A DNA stretch of 46,695 bases, from positions 1 to 46,695 of the forward strand of contig CAZJWJ010000033.1 in the NCBI GenBank assembly GCA_964549495.1, written 5' to 3'. This stretch comes from JACKBJ01 sp964549495 (GTDB lineage: Bacteria > Chloroflexota > Anaerolineae > Epilineales > Epilineaceae). The notes below the pieces were generated by a model. The model ran no database searches. It was not told where the DNA came from and saw only the letters and a list, made by a program, of their open reading frames with translations. Positions 39,722 to 46,695 of the stretch are shown here, in pieces. A program made the translations under genes and the position numbers. Position 1 is the first letter of the stretch. Each line of letters opens with the position of its first letter.

Positions 39722-41385
39722 TCGGCTTCCCCCGTAGCTGCTTTCCTCGTTGCGATCGGTTCTCGAGGGCTCGTTCCGACGACCGCCGCGTCGTCGACCG
39801 CCGCGTCGTCGACCGCCGCGTCGTCGACCGCCGCGTCGTCGTCCGCCGGGTCGATCTCCGCCGTGTCGATGGCCGCGCCGTCCTCGCTCAGCGCGCGACC
39901 GTCCAGGGCGATGCGCTCGGCCAGCATATGCGGGTCGAGGGGCTCGGCGCTGCGGAAGCCGACCGGCACCTCGATCTCGGCTTCGGGCCCGGCCGCCGAG
40001 CGGCGGCCGGCGAAGTCATAGGCTCGCAGCCGGTAGGCATAGCGGTTGCCGGCCAGGGCCAGGCGGTCGACATGATGCCGCCCCGGGGCATTGGTCAGGT
40101 GCTCGAAGTCGCCCCGGTTCACGCGGCGCTGGATCTCGTAGCCGTAGACGCCGGCCGCGCCTTCGGCCGCCGGCCAGCGCAAGGCGACGCCCCCGTTCGG
40201 TCGGAGTCGCGCTTCGAGCGCGGCATCCTCCGGCCAGCCGGGGGTCGAGATGCCCTCCGGGCCCGGATCCGGCGCGTGGCGGGCGCCCTTGGGCCAGAGC
40301 ACGCAGCGCACCTCGCGGAAGCGCTCGTCCAGGGCCTTGCAGACATTGCCATAGACGCATCGAACGATGCGGTCCTGGCGTCCGATTCGCAGCTTGCGCG
40401 GCCAGTCCGGGTCGGCCAGGAGGGCCCGGGCCAGGCCGATCAGGTCAGCGTCGCCGGCCGCCAGGAGCCGCTCGGCCACCTCGGGCGTCGGGATCTTGCC
40501 GGCTGCGACCACCGGCGTCGGATGCCCCTGGGCGCGCAGGAAGTGACGCAGGCCGCGGGCGAGGTAGGCGTTTGGGGCATCCGGATACTGGGCGGCCGGC
40601 ATGGTGCGATCGCCCGAGTAGCCGGTGTAGGGGTAGAGCGGCTCGCCCTCCACCGGCAGGGCGTCCTCGAACTTGCCGCCGGCCGAGAGCGAGAGGTAGT
40701 CCGCGCCCAGTTGCGCCAGGCGCAGGGCGATCAATCGGCTCTCGGTCAGTCCGTAGCCGTCCTTGATGCACTCCTCGGCGTCGAAGCGGATGCCGATCGG
40801 ATAGTCCTCGCCGACCGCCGCGCGCACGGCCAGGAGCACCTCGCCGGGCAATCGCAGGCGGCTCTCCAGGCTCTGCCCGCCGTAGGCGTCGTGCCGGCCA
40901 TTGCGCCGCGAGAGGAAGCTGGAGAGGGTGTAGGCGTGGGCCATGTGCAGCTCGACCGCGTCGTAACCGGCCTGCCGCGCGCGCACTGCCGCCCGCGCGT
41001 AGAGCCCCGGGATGGCCTCGATGTCCTCGGGCGCGAGCATGGACACCGTCTGCCGCCAACCGCTTCGCGAGATCTTGAGGAAGTGGATGATCTGCAGGGC
41101 CACCTTGCTCGGGCCGGCCGCGTGCACGGCATCGACCAGCCGGCGATGGCCCTCGATGAAGCGATCCTCCCCCAAGCGCAAGAGCGGCCCGCTGCGCGCC
41201 CGATGCACGGCGGTGGCCTCGACGACGATCAGGCCGGCCTCGCCGCGCGCGAAGCGCCGATAGCGATCGACGATCGGGTCATTGACATAACCATCCTCGC
41301 CCGAGAGCCGCGTCACCATGGCGGTCAAGAGGATGCGATTGGGCAGGCGCAATTCGCCGAGCTCGAAGGCTTCCAGCAGTTGCAT
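39718..41385 (-). CDS. OYE-type NADH:flavin oxidoreductase with C-terminal fibronectin-III-like domain
   Basis: 555 aa from the ATG at 41385, with AGGAG about 12 nt upstream; the ATG at 41436 lies inside the -10 box and is rejected. A FMN-binding TIM barrel spans about 1-345 with the substrate His pair His147/His150 (ELHMAHAYTLSSFLSRRNG) and DADLIGLARALLADPDWPRK. The iron-sulfur Cys motif of dienoyl-CoA reductases is replaced by CVYGNVCKALDERFREVRC, so a cluster is uncertain. A fibronectin-III-like domain follows (about 410-500) and a tail with four DDAAV repeats. It is the first gene of the CoA operon; reductive or monooxygenase-coupled ring chemistry is inferred. Confidence 0.87.
   Translation of the reverse strand: MQLLEAFELGELRLPNRILLTAMVTRLSGEDGYVNDPIVDRYRRFARGEAGLIVVEATAVHRARSGPLLRLGEDRFIEGHRRLVDAVHAAGPSKVALQIIHFLKISRSGWRQTVSMLAPEDIEAIPGLYARAAVRARQAGYDAVELHMAHAYTLSSFLSRRNGRHDAYGGQSLESRLRLPGEVLLAVRAAVGEDYPIGIRFDAEECIKDGYGLTESRLIALRLAQLGADYLSLSAGGKFEDALPVEGEPLYPYTGYSGDRTMPAAQYPDAPNAYLARGLRHFLRAQGHPTPVVAAGKIPTPEVAERLLAAGDADLIGLARALLADPDWPRKLRIGRQDRIVRCVYGNVCKALDERFREVRCVLWPKGARHAPDPGPEGISTPGWPEDAALEARLRPNGGVALRWPAAEGAAGVYGYEIQRRVNRGDFEHLTNAPGRHHVDRLALAGNRYAYRLRAYDFAGRRSAAGPEAEIEVPVGFRSAEPLDPHMLAERIALDGRALSEDGAAIDTAEIDPADDDAAVDDAAVDDAAVDDAAVVGTSPREPIATRKAATGEAE
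39781..39840 (-). repeat. 15-bp tandem repeat, four perfect copies
   Basis: GACCGCCGCGTCGTC (plus-strand reading) is repeated four times without a mismatch, then degrades. It encodes DDAAV repeats in the flavin oxidoreductase tail. In-frame copy-number change is possible. Confidence 0.9.
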
Positions 41386-41431
41386 CCGGGCCGGTGGCTC
41401 CTGGCTGCGGTCGGCGCGGGTCTGGCCGGCT

Positions 41432-41461
41432 ATCATACCGGCGCTCGAAGGGCGGGGTCAA
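41432..41461 (-). promoter_or_regulatory. Promoter of the aromatic-CoA operon
   Basis: On the minus strand TTGACC (41461-41456), 18-nt spacer, TATGAT (41437-41432). The start near 41425 gives a 40-nt leader to the ATG at 41385. Confidence 0.6.
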
Positions 41462-41491
41462 CGCGCTCGCGCCGGGACCCTGCAGGGCGCA

Positions 41492-41522
41492 TTGAACCCA
41501 AATCGGGGTCGGATGGTATGGT
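41492..41522 (+). promoter_or_regulatory. Weak candidate promoter for the dioxygenase-permease operon
   Basis: TTGAAC (41492-41497), 19-nt spacer, TATGGT (41517-41522). The spacer is long, so this is tentative. Confidence 0.3.
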
Positions 41523-41599
41523 AGCCCGGTCGTCGGACCGGCATCGAGAAGACCGGCCGGCTCGCCTGCCGCCCGGGAAGGACCAGGAAGAGAAGGAAC

Positions 41600-42898
41600 A
41601 TGAGCCAAGCAAGGGATTCGGAGCTTCTGGCGGACTGGCGTGCCTTGTCGCGCGCTCTGCCGGACCATCACGAGGCGCTGACGGCCGGTCGGAGCGAGGA
41701 CTTCGAAGCGGCCGTCGCCAGCCTGCCGGCCATCGAGGCCGAGGCCCTTGCCCTTCTGGACGACGAGTCGGCCTTGTTGGCCGCCCTGGACGTCCTGATG
41801 GTCGAGGCTTCCGCCAGGCGTCACGGCCTGCCGATCGAAGGCAATGCGCTGGAGGCCAGCGCGCGCGCGGTGGCGGCACGCTCCGGACTGCAGCCCATCC
41901 TCTCCTACCCGCTGTACATCCGCAACAACCCGCCGGAGATCGATCGCATCCGGCGCTTCACCCGGCTCGAGGCCGAATATCGCTTCATCCGCATGCACGC
42001 CGCCATCGAGGATCGCTTCGACGAGCTCATCGAGCGCCTCGAGCGGATCTTCGACAGCCGGGAGCCGCGCCTGGCCTTCCGAGATCACCACCCCGCCTTG
42101 CTCGAAGGTCTTCGCAGCTGCAATCGGATCATGTCGGGCTTTCGCAGCCCGGTGCGCATGCCGCACGAGGATTTCTACGAGGGCTTCCGGCCCTATTACG
42201 ACGCGCGCTACGATCGCCAGAGCGGTGACCTGCTCCTGGAAGGTCCGAGCGGTTTGCAGTCCTTCACCTACCGCATCATCGCCATGCAGCTGGGCTACCG
42301 CGATCGGATGCTCGACGGATGGACCCGGCGCATCGGCCACTACCATCCGCCGGCGGTTCGCGAGCGCCTGGCGCGGGTGATGGACGCGCGCGACGCGGGT
42401 CGCAACCTCTGCGCGACGGTCGCCGACCCCATCCTGGGCGCCCGGCCCGGGCTGCCGCGCCTGCATCCGGCCTACGCATCCCATCTGCCGGCCCTGATCT
42501 CGCTGGCCGAACGGGGCGGCTTCGTGGCGGCCGACGTCCTGCCGAGCTTGGTTGCCCACGGTCTACAGCTGGGCCAGTGGCCGGCCGAGATGCCGCCCCG
42601 GCCCGAGGTGGCGCCGGTCGAGCCCCCGGTGGGGCTGGACGATCAGGACCGTGCCGACTTGTCGCGGCTGGCCGAGCTGGAAGCGGCCCTCGTCGGCATG
42701 CACCTGGAGCATGCCGCCACGGCCGCCGAGCAGATCGGCGCGGCCCGCGGCACCGGCGGAACCTCGGGCGTCGAGTTTCTCCTGGTGGCCACCTTCCGGC
42801 GGGCCTTTCCCGCCCTCTGGCAGAGTGGGCTGGGCGAAGAGCTTGCCTCCGAGCTCGCCGGGAAGCGCCCACCGCGCGCCGCGGCGGCCGGCAGGTGA
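41600..42898 (+). CDS. Enlarged tryptophan 2,3-dioxygenase-superfamily haem protein
   Basis: 432 aa. The active-site pattern of tryptophan 2,3-dioxygenase is conserved. FIRMH (Phe129, His133) matches the distal FIIQH. YEGFR (Tyr193, Arg197) matches the YMGFR that holds the tryptophan carboxylate. GPSGLQSFTYRIIAMQLG matches the helix after it. HAATAAEQIGAARGTGGTSG (His371, GTGGT 384-388) has the exact His-to-GTGG spacing of the proximal haem ligand block. It is longer than bacterial TDO (about 300 aa): about 80 extra N-terminal residues and a longer stretch between Arg197 and His371. PrnB-type enzymes share some of this layout. Predicted reaction: O2 insertion into an indole ring, giving a formyl-kynurenine-type product. 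Overlaps the first permease gene by 4 nt. Confidence 0.82.
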   Translation: MSQARDSELLADWRALSRALPDHHEALTAGRSEDFEAAVASLPAIEAEALALLDDESALLAALDVLMVEASARRHGLPIEGNALEASARAVAARSGLQPILSYPLYIRNNPPEIDRIRRFTRLEAEYRFIRMHAAIEDRFDELIERLERIFDSREPRLAFRDHHPALLEGLRSCNRIMSGFRSPVRMPHEDFYEGFRPYYDARYDRQSGDLLLEGPSGLQSFTYRIIAMQLGYRDRMLDGWTRRIGHYHPPAVRERLARVMDARDAGRNLCATVADPILGARPGLPRLHPAYASHLPALISLAERGGFVAADVLPSLVAHGLQLGQWPAEMPPRPEVAPVEPPVGLDDQDRADLSRLAELEAALVGMHLEHAATAAEQIGAARGTGGTSGVEFLLVATFRRAFPALWQSGLGEELASELAGKRPPRAAAAGR

Positions 42899-43836
42899 TC
42901 GCCCAATTCGCCCGCCGCCTGCTGGGCATGCTCGGCGTCCTCTGGGCCATCAACTCCCTGGCCTGGATCCTGACCGAATGGCTGCGCGTGGTCCAGAGCC
43001 AGCAGCGCAGCTTCTTCGATCTGCCGGCCGCGCTCGCCGGCTACCTCGACTACCTGGCCGGTATCCCGCGCGGCGATCTGGGCCAGATGCCCGGCGGTGA
43101 CCGCGAGCCCATCCTGTCCGTGATCCTCGAGGCCCTGCCCAAGAGCCTCCTGCTCCTCGGGCTGGCGGTCGCGGTGGCCGGCCTGGGCGGGCTGGTCCTG
43201 GGCTACCTGGCGGTGGACCAGGATCGACGCCGAGCGCGCACGCTGGCCCTGGTTGCCAGCGTGCTTGGTTTCTCGATGCCGGCCTTCTACGTCGGCATCA
43301 TCGGTTTGCAGGCCGGCTACAGTATGCGGCGTCTCACCGGTAGCGACCTCTGGGTGATGCCCTCGGGCGGTTTCGGTTTGGACGATCACCTGATCCTGCC
43401 GGTCCTGGCCCTGGCCGCGCGGCCCCTGACCGAGATCGCGCGTCTGACGGCCGAGCTGACGGCCGAGGAGCTGGGCTCCAACCACGTGCGCACCGCCCGT
43501 GCCAAGGGCCTCCCCTGGCGATTGGTCTTGCTCCGGCACGCCCTGCGCAACGCCCTGGCCACGGTGGTCACGGCCGTCGGCGGGGCGACGCGCTACCTGA
43601 TCAGCTCCCTGGTGGTGGTCGAGGTCTTTTTTCTCTGGCCCGGCGTGGGACGCCTGTTGGCCCGGGCTATCGCGCCGCGCAGCGACGGCCGACCCTCCTT
43701 CGCGGTGCTCTTCGAGCCCGATCTCGTGGCCGGCCTGGTCACCAGCTTGGCCTTCATGGCCTTGTTGGTCGGACTCTTGACCAGCCTGGCCGCACCGCGC
43801 CTCGATCCTCGCCAGGGCCGGATGGAGGCCGGATGA
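42895..43836 (+). CDS. Oligopeptide/dipeptide-type ABC permease (DppB class)
   Basis: 313 aa from a GTG in a GTGA overlap with the dioxygenase-like gene. About six membrane helices; the ATPase-contact EAA loop reads EELGSNHVRTARAKGLPWRL, followed by LLRHALRNAL, typical of the DppB/OppB class. C-terminal FLWPGVGRLL is also typical. Imports peptides, nickel or related solutes together with a second permease; the binding protein and ATPases are not in the window. Confidence 0.9.
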   Translation: MIAQFARRLLGMLGVLWAINSLAWILTEWLRVVQSQQRSFFDLPAALAGYLDYLAGIPRGDLGQMPGGDREPILSVILEALPKSLLLLGLAVAVAGLGGLVLGYLAVDQDRRRARTLALVASVLGFSMPAFYVGIIGLQAGYSMRRLTGSDLWVMPSGGFGLDDHLILPVLALAARPLTEIARLTAELTAEELGSNHVRTARAKGLPWRLVLLRHALRNALATVVTAVGGATRYLISSLVVVEVFFLWPGVGRLLARAIAPRSDGRPSFAVLFEPDLVAGLVTSLAFMALLVGLLTSLAAPRLDPRQGRMEAG

Positions 43837-44906
43837 GCGAGGATCGATGGGCCGACGACGCCGCCAAGGAGTGGTTTGGTCCGCCGAGTGAGGACGCGCC
43901 GGCCAACGCGCCCCGGGCTCGCTCGACTCCGCCGCCTGCCGAGGTCGAGACCTCCGAGCTGATCTCGACCGTGCCGACTCGGAGACGAGGCGCCCGCGGT
44001 CGCCTGGACAACTGGCCCTTGTGGCTGGGCGCGATCGCGCTCTTGTCGATGTGCGTCCTGGCGATCGGCGCCCCCTGGCTGGCGCCCCACGATCCGATGG
44101 ACGAGCATGCCTTCGTGGTCGACGAGGAGGGGGGCTACCACTGGAAGCCCTTCGCGCCCGGCGAGGTGGACGGCTTCCCGCTGGGCACCGACTTCGACGG
44201 CCGGGACGTGCTCAGCCGGCTGATCTGGGGCCTGCGCCCCACCCTGGTCCTGGCCCTGGTCACCGCCCTGGCGCGCATCCTGATCGCGACGCTGCTGGGG
44301 ATTGTTGCGGGCTGGAACCAGGCCTGGCTGGGCCGCGGCGTGGCGGGCCTGATGCAGACGGCCGGCGCCGTGCCGCTGCTGGTGATCGCCATCGTGCTGC
44401 TCTACCTGCTCGGCGGGGACATGTCGACCGGCGATTTGGTCCTGGCCCTGGCGGCGACGGGCTGGGCCGGCACCAGCTACCTGGTAGCCAGCCGGGTTCG
44501 CGCGCAGCGTTCGGCGGGCTACATCGAGGCAGCGCGGGCGCTAGGGTCCAGTCCCCTGGGCATTCTGCGGCGCCACGTGCTACCTCATCTGGCCGGCCTC
44601 TTGCCCATGCTGGCGGCCTTCGAGATGGCCGCCGTGCTCTTGGTGCTCGGCGAGCTGGGCTTCCTGGGCTTCTTCCTGGGCGGTGGCGAGACGCGCGGCA
44701 TGGCACGCGGCGACGACCCGGGCTCGTGGCTGGTGACCATCCCGGGTCAGCCGGAGCTCGGTCAGATGCTGAGCATGGGCTGGGAGAACTTCTTCCAATC
44801 CAAATGGTTGTCGCTTTGGGCCGGCCTGGCCTTCGTGCTGGCGGTGGCCAGCTTCATGTTGCTCGGCGAGGGCCTGCGCCGCGCCGCCCGCGCGCGGGAG
44901 CGCTGA
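43833..44906 (+). CDS. Oligopeptide/dipeptide-type ABC permease (DppC class)
   Basis: 357 aa, ATGA overlap with the DppB-class gene. A long cytoplasmic N-terminus (about 60 residues, Pro/Arg-rich) precedes the first helix. DppC-class features: FPLGTDFDGRDVLSRLIWGL, EAA loop YIEAARALGSSPLGILRRHV. Partner of the preceding permease. Its last 53 nt overlap the convergent formamidase-like gene. Confidence 0.9.
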   Translation: MSEDRWADDAAKEWFGPPSEDAPANAPRARSTPPPAEVETSELISTVPTRRRGARGRLDNWPLWLGAIALLSMCVLAIGAPWLAPHDPMDEHAFVVDEEGGYHWKPFAPGEVDGFPLGTDFDGRDVLSRLIWGLRPTLVLALVTALARILIATLLGIVAGWNQAWLGRGVAGLMQTAGAVPLLVIAIVLLYLLGGDMSTGDLVLALAATGWAGTSYLVASRVRAQRSAGYIEAARALGSSPLGILRRHVLPHLAGLLPMLAAFEMAAVLLVLGELGFLGFFLGGGETRGMARGDDPGSWLVTIPGQPELGQMLSMGWENFFQSKWLSLWAGLAFVLAVASFMLLGEGLRRAARARER

Positions 44907-45564
44907 GCTCCCTGGATTCCAGGGGGCGGAGCAGCGCCCGGACCGGGGCGGCATCCGCACCGCGTACGCGGATGGGCGCCGCCGCCAGCTGGTAGTCGCC
45001 GGGCTCGAGATCGGCCAGCCACAGGTTTTCCAGCAGCATCGCCCCGATGCCGAAGAGCCGCTTGTGGTTGCGCATCTCGCGGCTATCCAGGGCGTCGAAG
45101 GAGGGTAGGTTCAAGCCCAGCAGGCGCGGCCGGAGCCAGGCCAGCAGCTCGAGCGCCTCCGGATCGAGCACGGGGATCCGATCCGGGAAGTTGCGGCCGT
45201 CGTATTGCAGCGGCGTGGCGATCAGGATCCGAGCGGCGCTGGCTCGGCCTTTCAGGGCCTCGATGCCCAAGGACTGGAGCTCGGCCTTGGTGATCGCCTC
45301 CCGGTCCGCGCTGCGCAGCAAGTGGCAGGGCCCGACGAAGGCGTCGACGGGCAGCCGGTCCACGCCCGGCGCGCCGGCCAAGACATGCGCCGGCGCGTCC
45401 GCGTGGGTGCCGGTGTGGAGGCAGCAGTCCAGGCGGCCGACGGTGACGGCATCGCCGTCCTCGATGCGCGTCAGCGCTTCGAGGCGGGGCCGGTCCAAAC
45501 CGGCCCAGGCCACCGACTCGGGCTCGATGGTCAGGCTGGCGTCGATCCAGGCGTTCGTCGTCAT
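44854..45564 (-). CDS. Kynurenine-formamidase-like metal-dependent hydrolase (cyclase family)
   Basis: 236 aa. The cyclase/KynB metal motif HxGTHxDxPxH is intact: His50, His54, Asp56, His60 (LHTGTHADAPAH). A second metal region is suggested by GLNLPSFDALDSREMRNHKRL. KynB hydrolyses N-formyl-L-kynurenine to kynurenine and formate. Proximity to the tryptophan-dioxygenase-like gene supports that role; other cyclase-family amidohydrolases are possible. The C-terminal 20 residues (Arg/Ala-rich) extend into the overlap with the permease gene. Confidence 0.82.
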   Translation of the reverse strand: MTTNAWIDASLTIEPESVAWAGLDRPRLEALTRIEDGDAVTVGRLDCCLHTGTHADAPAHVLAGAPGVDRLPVDAFVGPCHLLRSADREAITKAELQSLGIEALKGRASAARILIATPLQYDGRNFPDRIPVLDPEALELLAWLRPRLLGLNLPSFDALDSREMRNHKRLFGIGAMLLENLWLADLEPGDYQLAAAPIRVRGADAAPVRALLRPLESRELSAPARGRRGAGPRRAT

Positions 45565-45632
45565 GGGCGCTTGCCTCGTATGTCAGGTCTCCGCGGGCCC
45601 GGGTCCGGCGGCGGGTTTTGGCGCGACTGACC

Positions 45633-45639
45633 TATAATA
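45633..45639. promoter_or_regulatory. Bidirectional -10 element between formamidase-like gene and ychF
   Basis: TATAAT on the plus strand (45633-45638) and TATTAT on the minus strand (45639-45634). Neither has a clear -35 hexamer. Leaders would be about 85 nt (ychF) and 63 nt (formamidase-like). Confidence 0.4.
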
Positions 45640-45729
45640 GCCGGCGCTCGCGCGGCGGGCGCCGGTCGTCCCTCGCGAGGCGGTCGGATCGAGGCGCCTC
45701 CTGGCTCGGCCAGTCGAGACGAGGAACTC

Positions 45730-46695
45730 ATGCATATCGGCATCATCGGCCTGCCCAACAGCAGCAAGACCACCGTCTTCAACGCCCTGACCGGCGGCAG
45801 TGCCGAGACGGCCGGCTTCAGTTCCGGCCGCTTCTCCGTCCAGCACGCACTGGTCGAGGTGCCAGATCCGCGCTTCGATGCGCTGGTCGCCTGCTTCGAG
45901 CCCCCCAAGCGCGTCCGCGCCCGGGTGGAGTACCACGACATCGCCGGCCTGGCCAAGGGCATGGGCGAGGGAGGGCTGTCCGGCGAGATCCTCAATGCCG
46001 TGGCCCAGAACGATGCCCTGCTGCACGTGGTTCGGGCTTTCGAGGACCCCGATGTGCTGCATCCGGAACTGGAGGTCGATCCACGGCGCGACGTCGAGTT
46101 GGTCGACACCGAGCTGCTCCTGGGCGACTTGGCCATCGTCGAGCGGCGCATCGAGCGCCTGCAAGACCAGCTGGTCAAGCCCAGGGGCAAGCTGGACCGG
46201 GTGGAGGCCGAGGCCGAGCTGGCGCTGCTCGAGCGGCTCCGGCTGGCGCTCGAGGCCGAGACCCCGGTGCGCGATCTCGAGCTGGAGGCGGCCGACGAGA
46301 AGCGCATCCGCGGCTTTCAGCTGCTTTCGGCCAAGCCCATCCTGATCGTCCTGAACACCGGGGACGAGGCGGTCGAGCGGGCCGAGGACATCCTGGAGTA
46401 TCCGCATCGCAAGAGCCAGGTGCTGTGCATCCAGGGGCGTCTGGAGATGGAGCTGGCTCAGATGGAGGCCGAGGAGCGTCGCGACTTCCTCGAGGAGTAC
46501 GGCATCGGCGAGCCGGGCCTCGATCGGGTGATCCGGCACAGCTATCACCTCTTGGGGCTGCAGTCTTTCTTCACCGCCGGTGAGCGCGAAGTGCACGCCT
46601 GGACGATGCAGCAGGGAGGGACGGCGCTCGATGCCGCCGGCACCATCCACTCCGACTTGGCGCGGGGCTTCATCCGGGCCGAGGTGCTGCCCTGG
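45730..46695 (+). CDS. ychF: YchF/OLA1-family P-loop NTPase (partial, 3' end beyond window)
   Basis: 322 codons to the window edge; GAGG 5 nt before the ATG. The N-terminal P-loop reads GLPNSSKTT, where the family usually has N-x-GKS/T, so the residue before the Lys is Ser rather than Gly. DIAGLAKGMGEGGLSG (switch region), a coiled-coil segment (about 130-185) and the TGS domain start (LLGLQSFFTAGEREVHAW) are in family order. The base-recognition motif reads VLNTGDE, consistent with the non-GTP (ATP) preference of this family. A ribosome-associated stress ATPase in other bacteria. Confidence 0.93.
   Translation, partial: MHIGIIGLPNSSKTTVFNALTGGSAETAGFSSGRFSVQHALVEVPDPRFDALVACFEPPKRVRARVEYHDIAGLAKGMGEGGLSGEILNAVAQNDALLHVVRAFEDPDVLHPELEVDPRRDVELVDTELLLGDLAIVERRIERLQDQLVKPRGKLDRVEAEAELALLERLRLALEAETPVRDLELEAADEKRIRGFQLLSAKPILIVLNTGDEAVERAEDILEYPHRKSQVLCIQGRLEMELAQMEAEERRDFLEEYGIGEPGLDRVIRHSYHLLGLQSFFTAGEREVHAWTMQQGGTALDAAGTIHSDLARGFIRAEVLPW

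Noticed and set aside
41386..41436. N-terminal extension of the flavin oxidoreductase from the ATG at 41436
   Set aside because: That ATG is part of a TATGAT -10 box with a good TTGACC upstream, so it would not be transcribed.
1..46695. CRISPR arrays, tRNA/rRNA genes, transposases or phage genes
   Set aside because: No spaced direct repeats, cloverleaf structures, terminal inverted repeats with transposase, or phage proteins were noticed on either strand by eye.

Overview
This window is high-GC bacterial chromosome. It holds 43 recognisable genes, packed mostly into operons with ATGA, GTGA or TGATG start/stop overlaps. I saw no rRNA, tRNA, CRISPR array, insertion sequence or phage gene. The two end genes (LysM protein at the left, YchF at the right) run off the window. 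Cys-type CcmE, a cytochrome c maturation cluster with a zinc-ribbon CcmI-like protein, a DUF2085 protein, a cohesin/lamin-tail protein and several leaderless-looking promoters fit an uncultured Chloroflexota member. This is inference; Deinococcota or Armatimonadota are not excluded.

Layout. 1-1812 (-): secreted LysM protein. 2100-6170 (+): BlaI-type repressor, M56 membrane peptidase and a large TolB-like lipoprotein, with the same dyad (CTTAC-N5-GTAAG) in front of the repressor and of the lipoprotein. 6268-16421 (+): an envelope redox and cytochrome c maturation block with two DUF1573 proteins, a SurA-TlpA fusion, CcmE, CcmF, CcmH, a CcmG-like thioredoxin, a CcmI-like zinc ribbon protein, a di-haem cytochrome c fusion, a CcmD-like peptide and a DUF2085 protein. 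Then rpsD (-) and der (+). 18694-24180 (-): an envelope-sensing block with FKBP lipoprotein, response regulator, double-PDZ protein, histidine kinase and cohesin/lamin-tail protein. 24323-33130: mixed metabolism with fumarylacetoacetase, purF, a hydrolase/degenerate-adenylation fusion, small zinc-ribbon and secreted proteins, rpiA, a minimal zincin and folP.

33218-45564 is the most interesting region. A minus-strand operon encodes an OYE-type flavin oxidoreductase, SDR, crotonase-fold protein, RidA, acyl-CoA dehydrogenase, benzoate-CoA-ligase-family enzyme and a 532-residue protein of unknown function. Divergent to it lies an enlarged tryptophan 2,3-dioxygenase-superfamily haem protein, translationally coupled to two oligopeptide-type ABC permeases. 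A convergent gene encodes a kynurenine-formamidase-like metal hydrolase. Read together they suggest aromatic amine catabolism: tryptophan (or an analogue) to N-formylkynurenine to kynurenine, then anthranilate activated as its CoA thioester and degraded. Kynureninase and the ring hydroxylase are not in the window. Fumarylacetoacetase, the last step of tyrosine/phenylalanine breakdown, is nearby.

All intergenic gaps are under 300 bases; those with visible signals are listed as sites.
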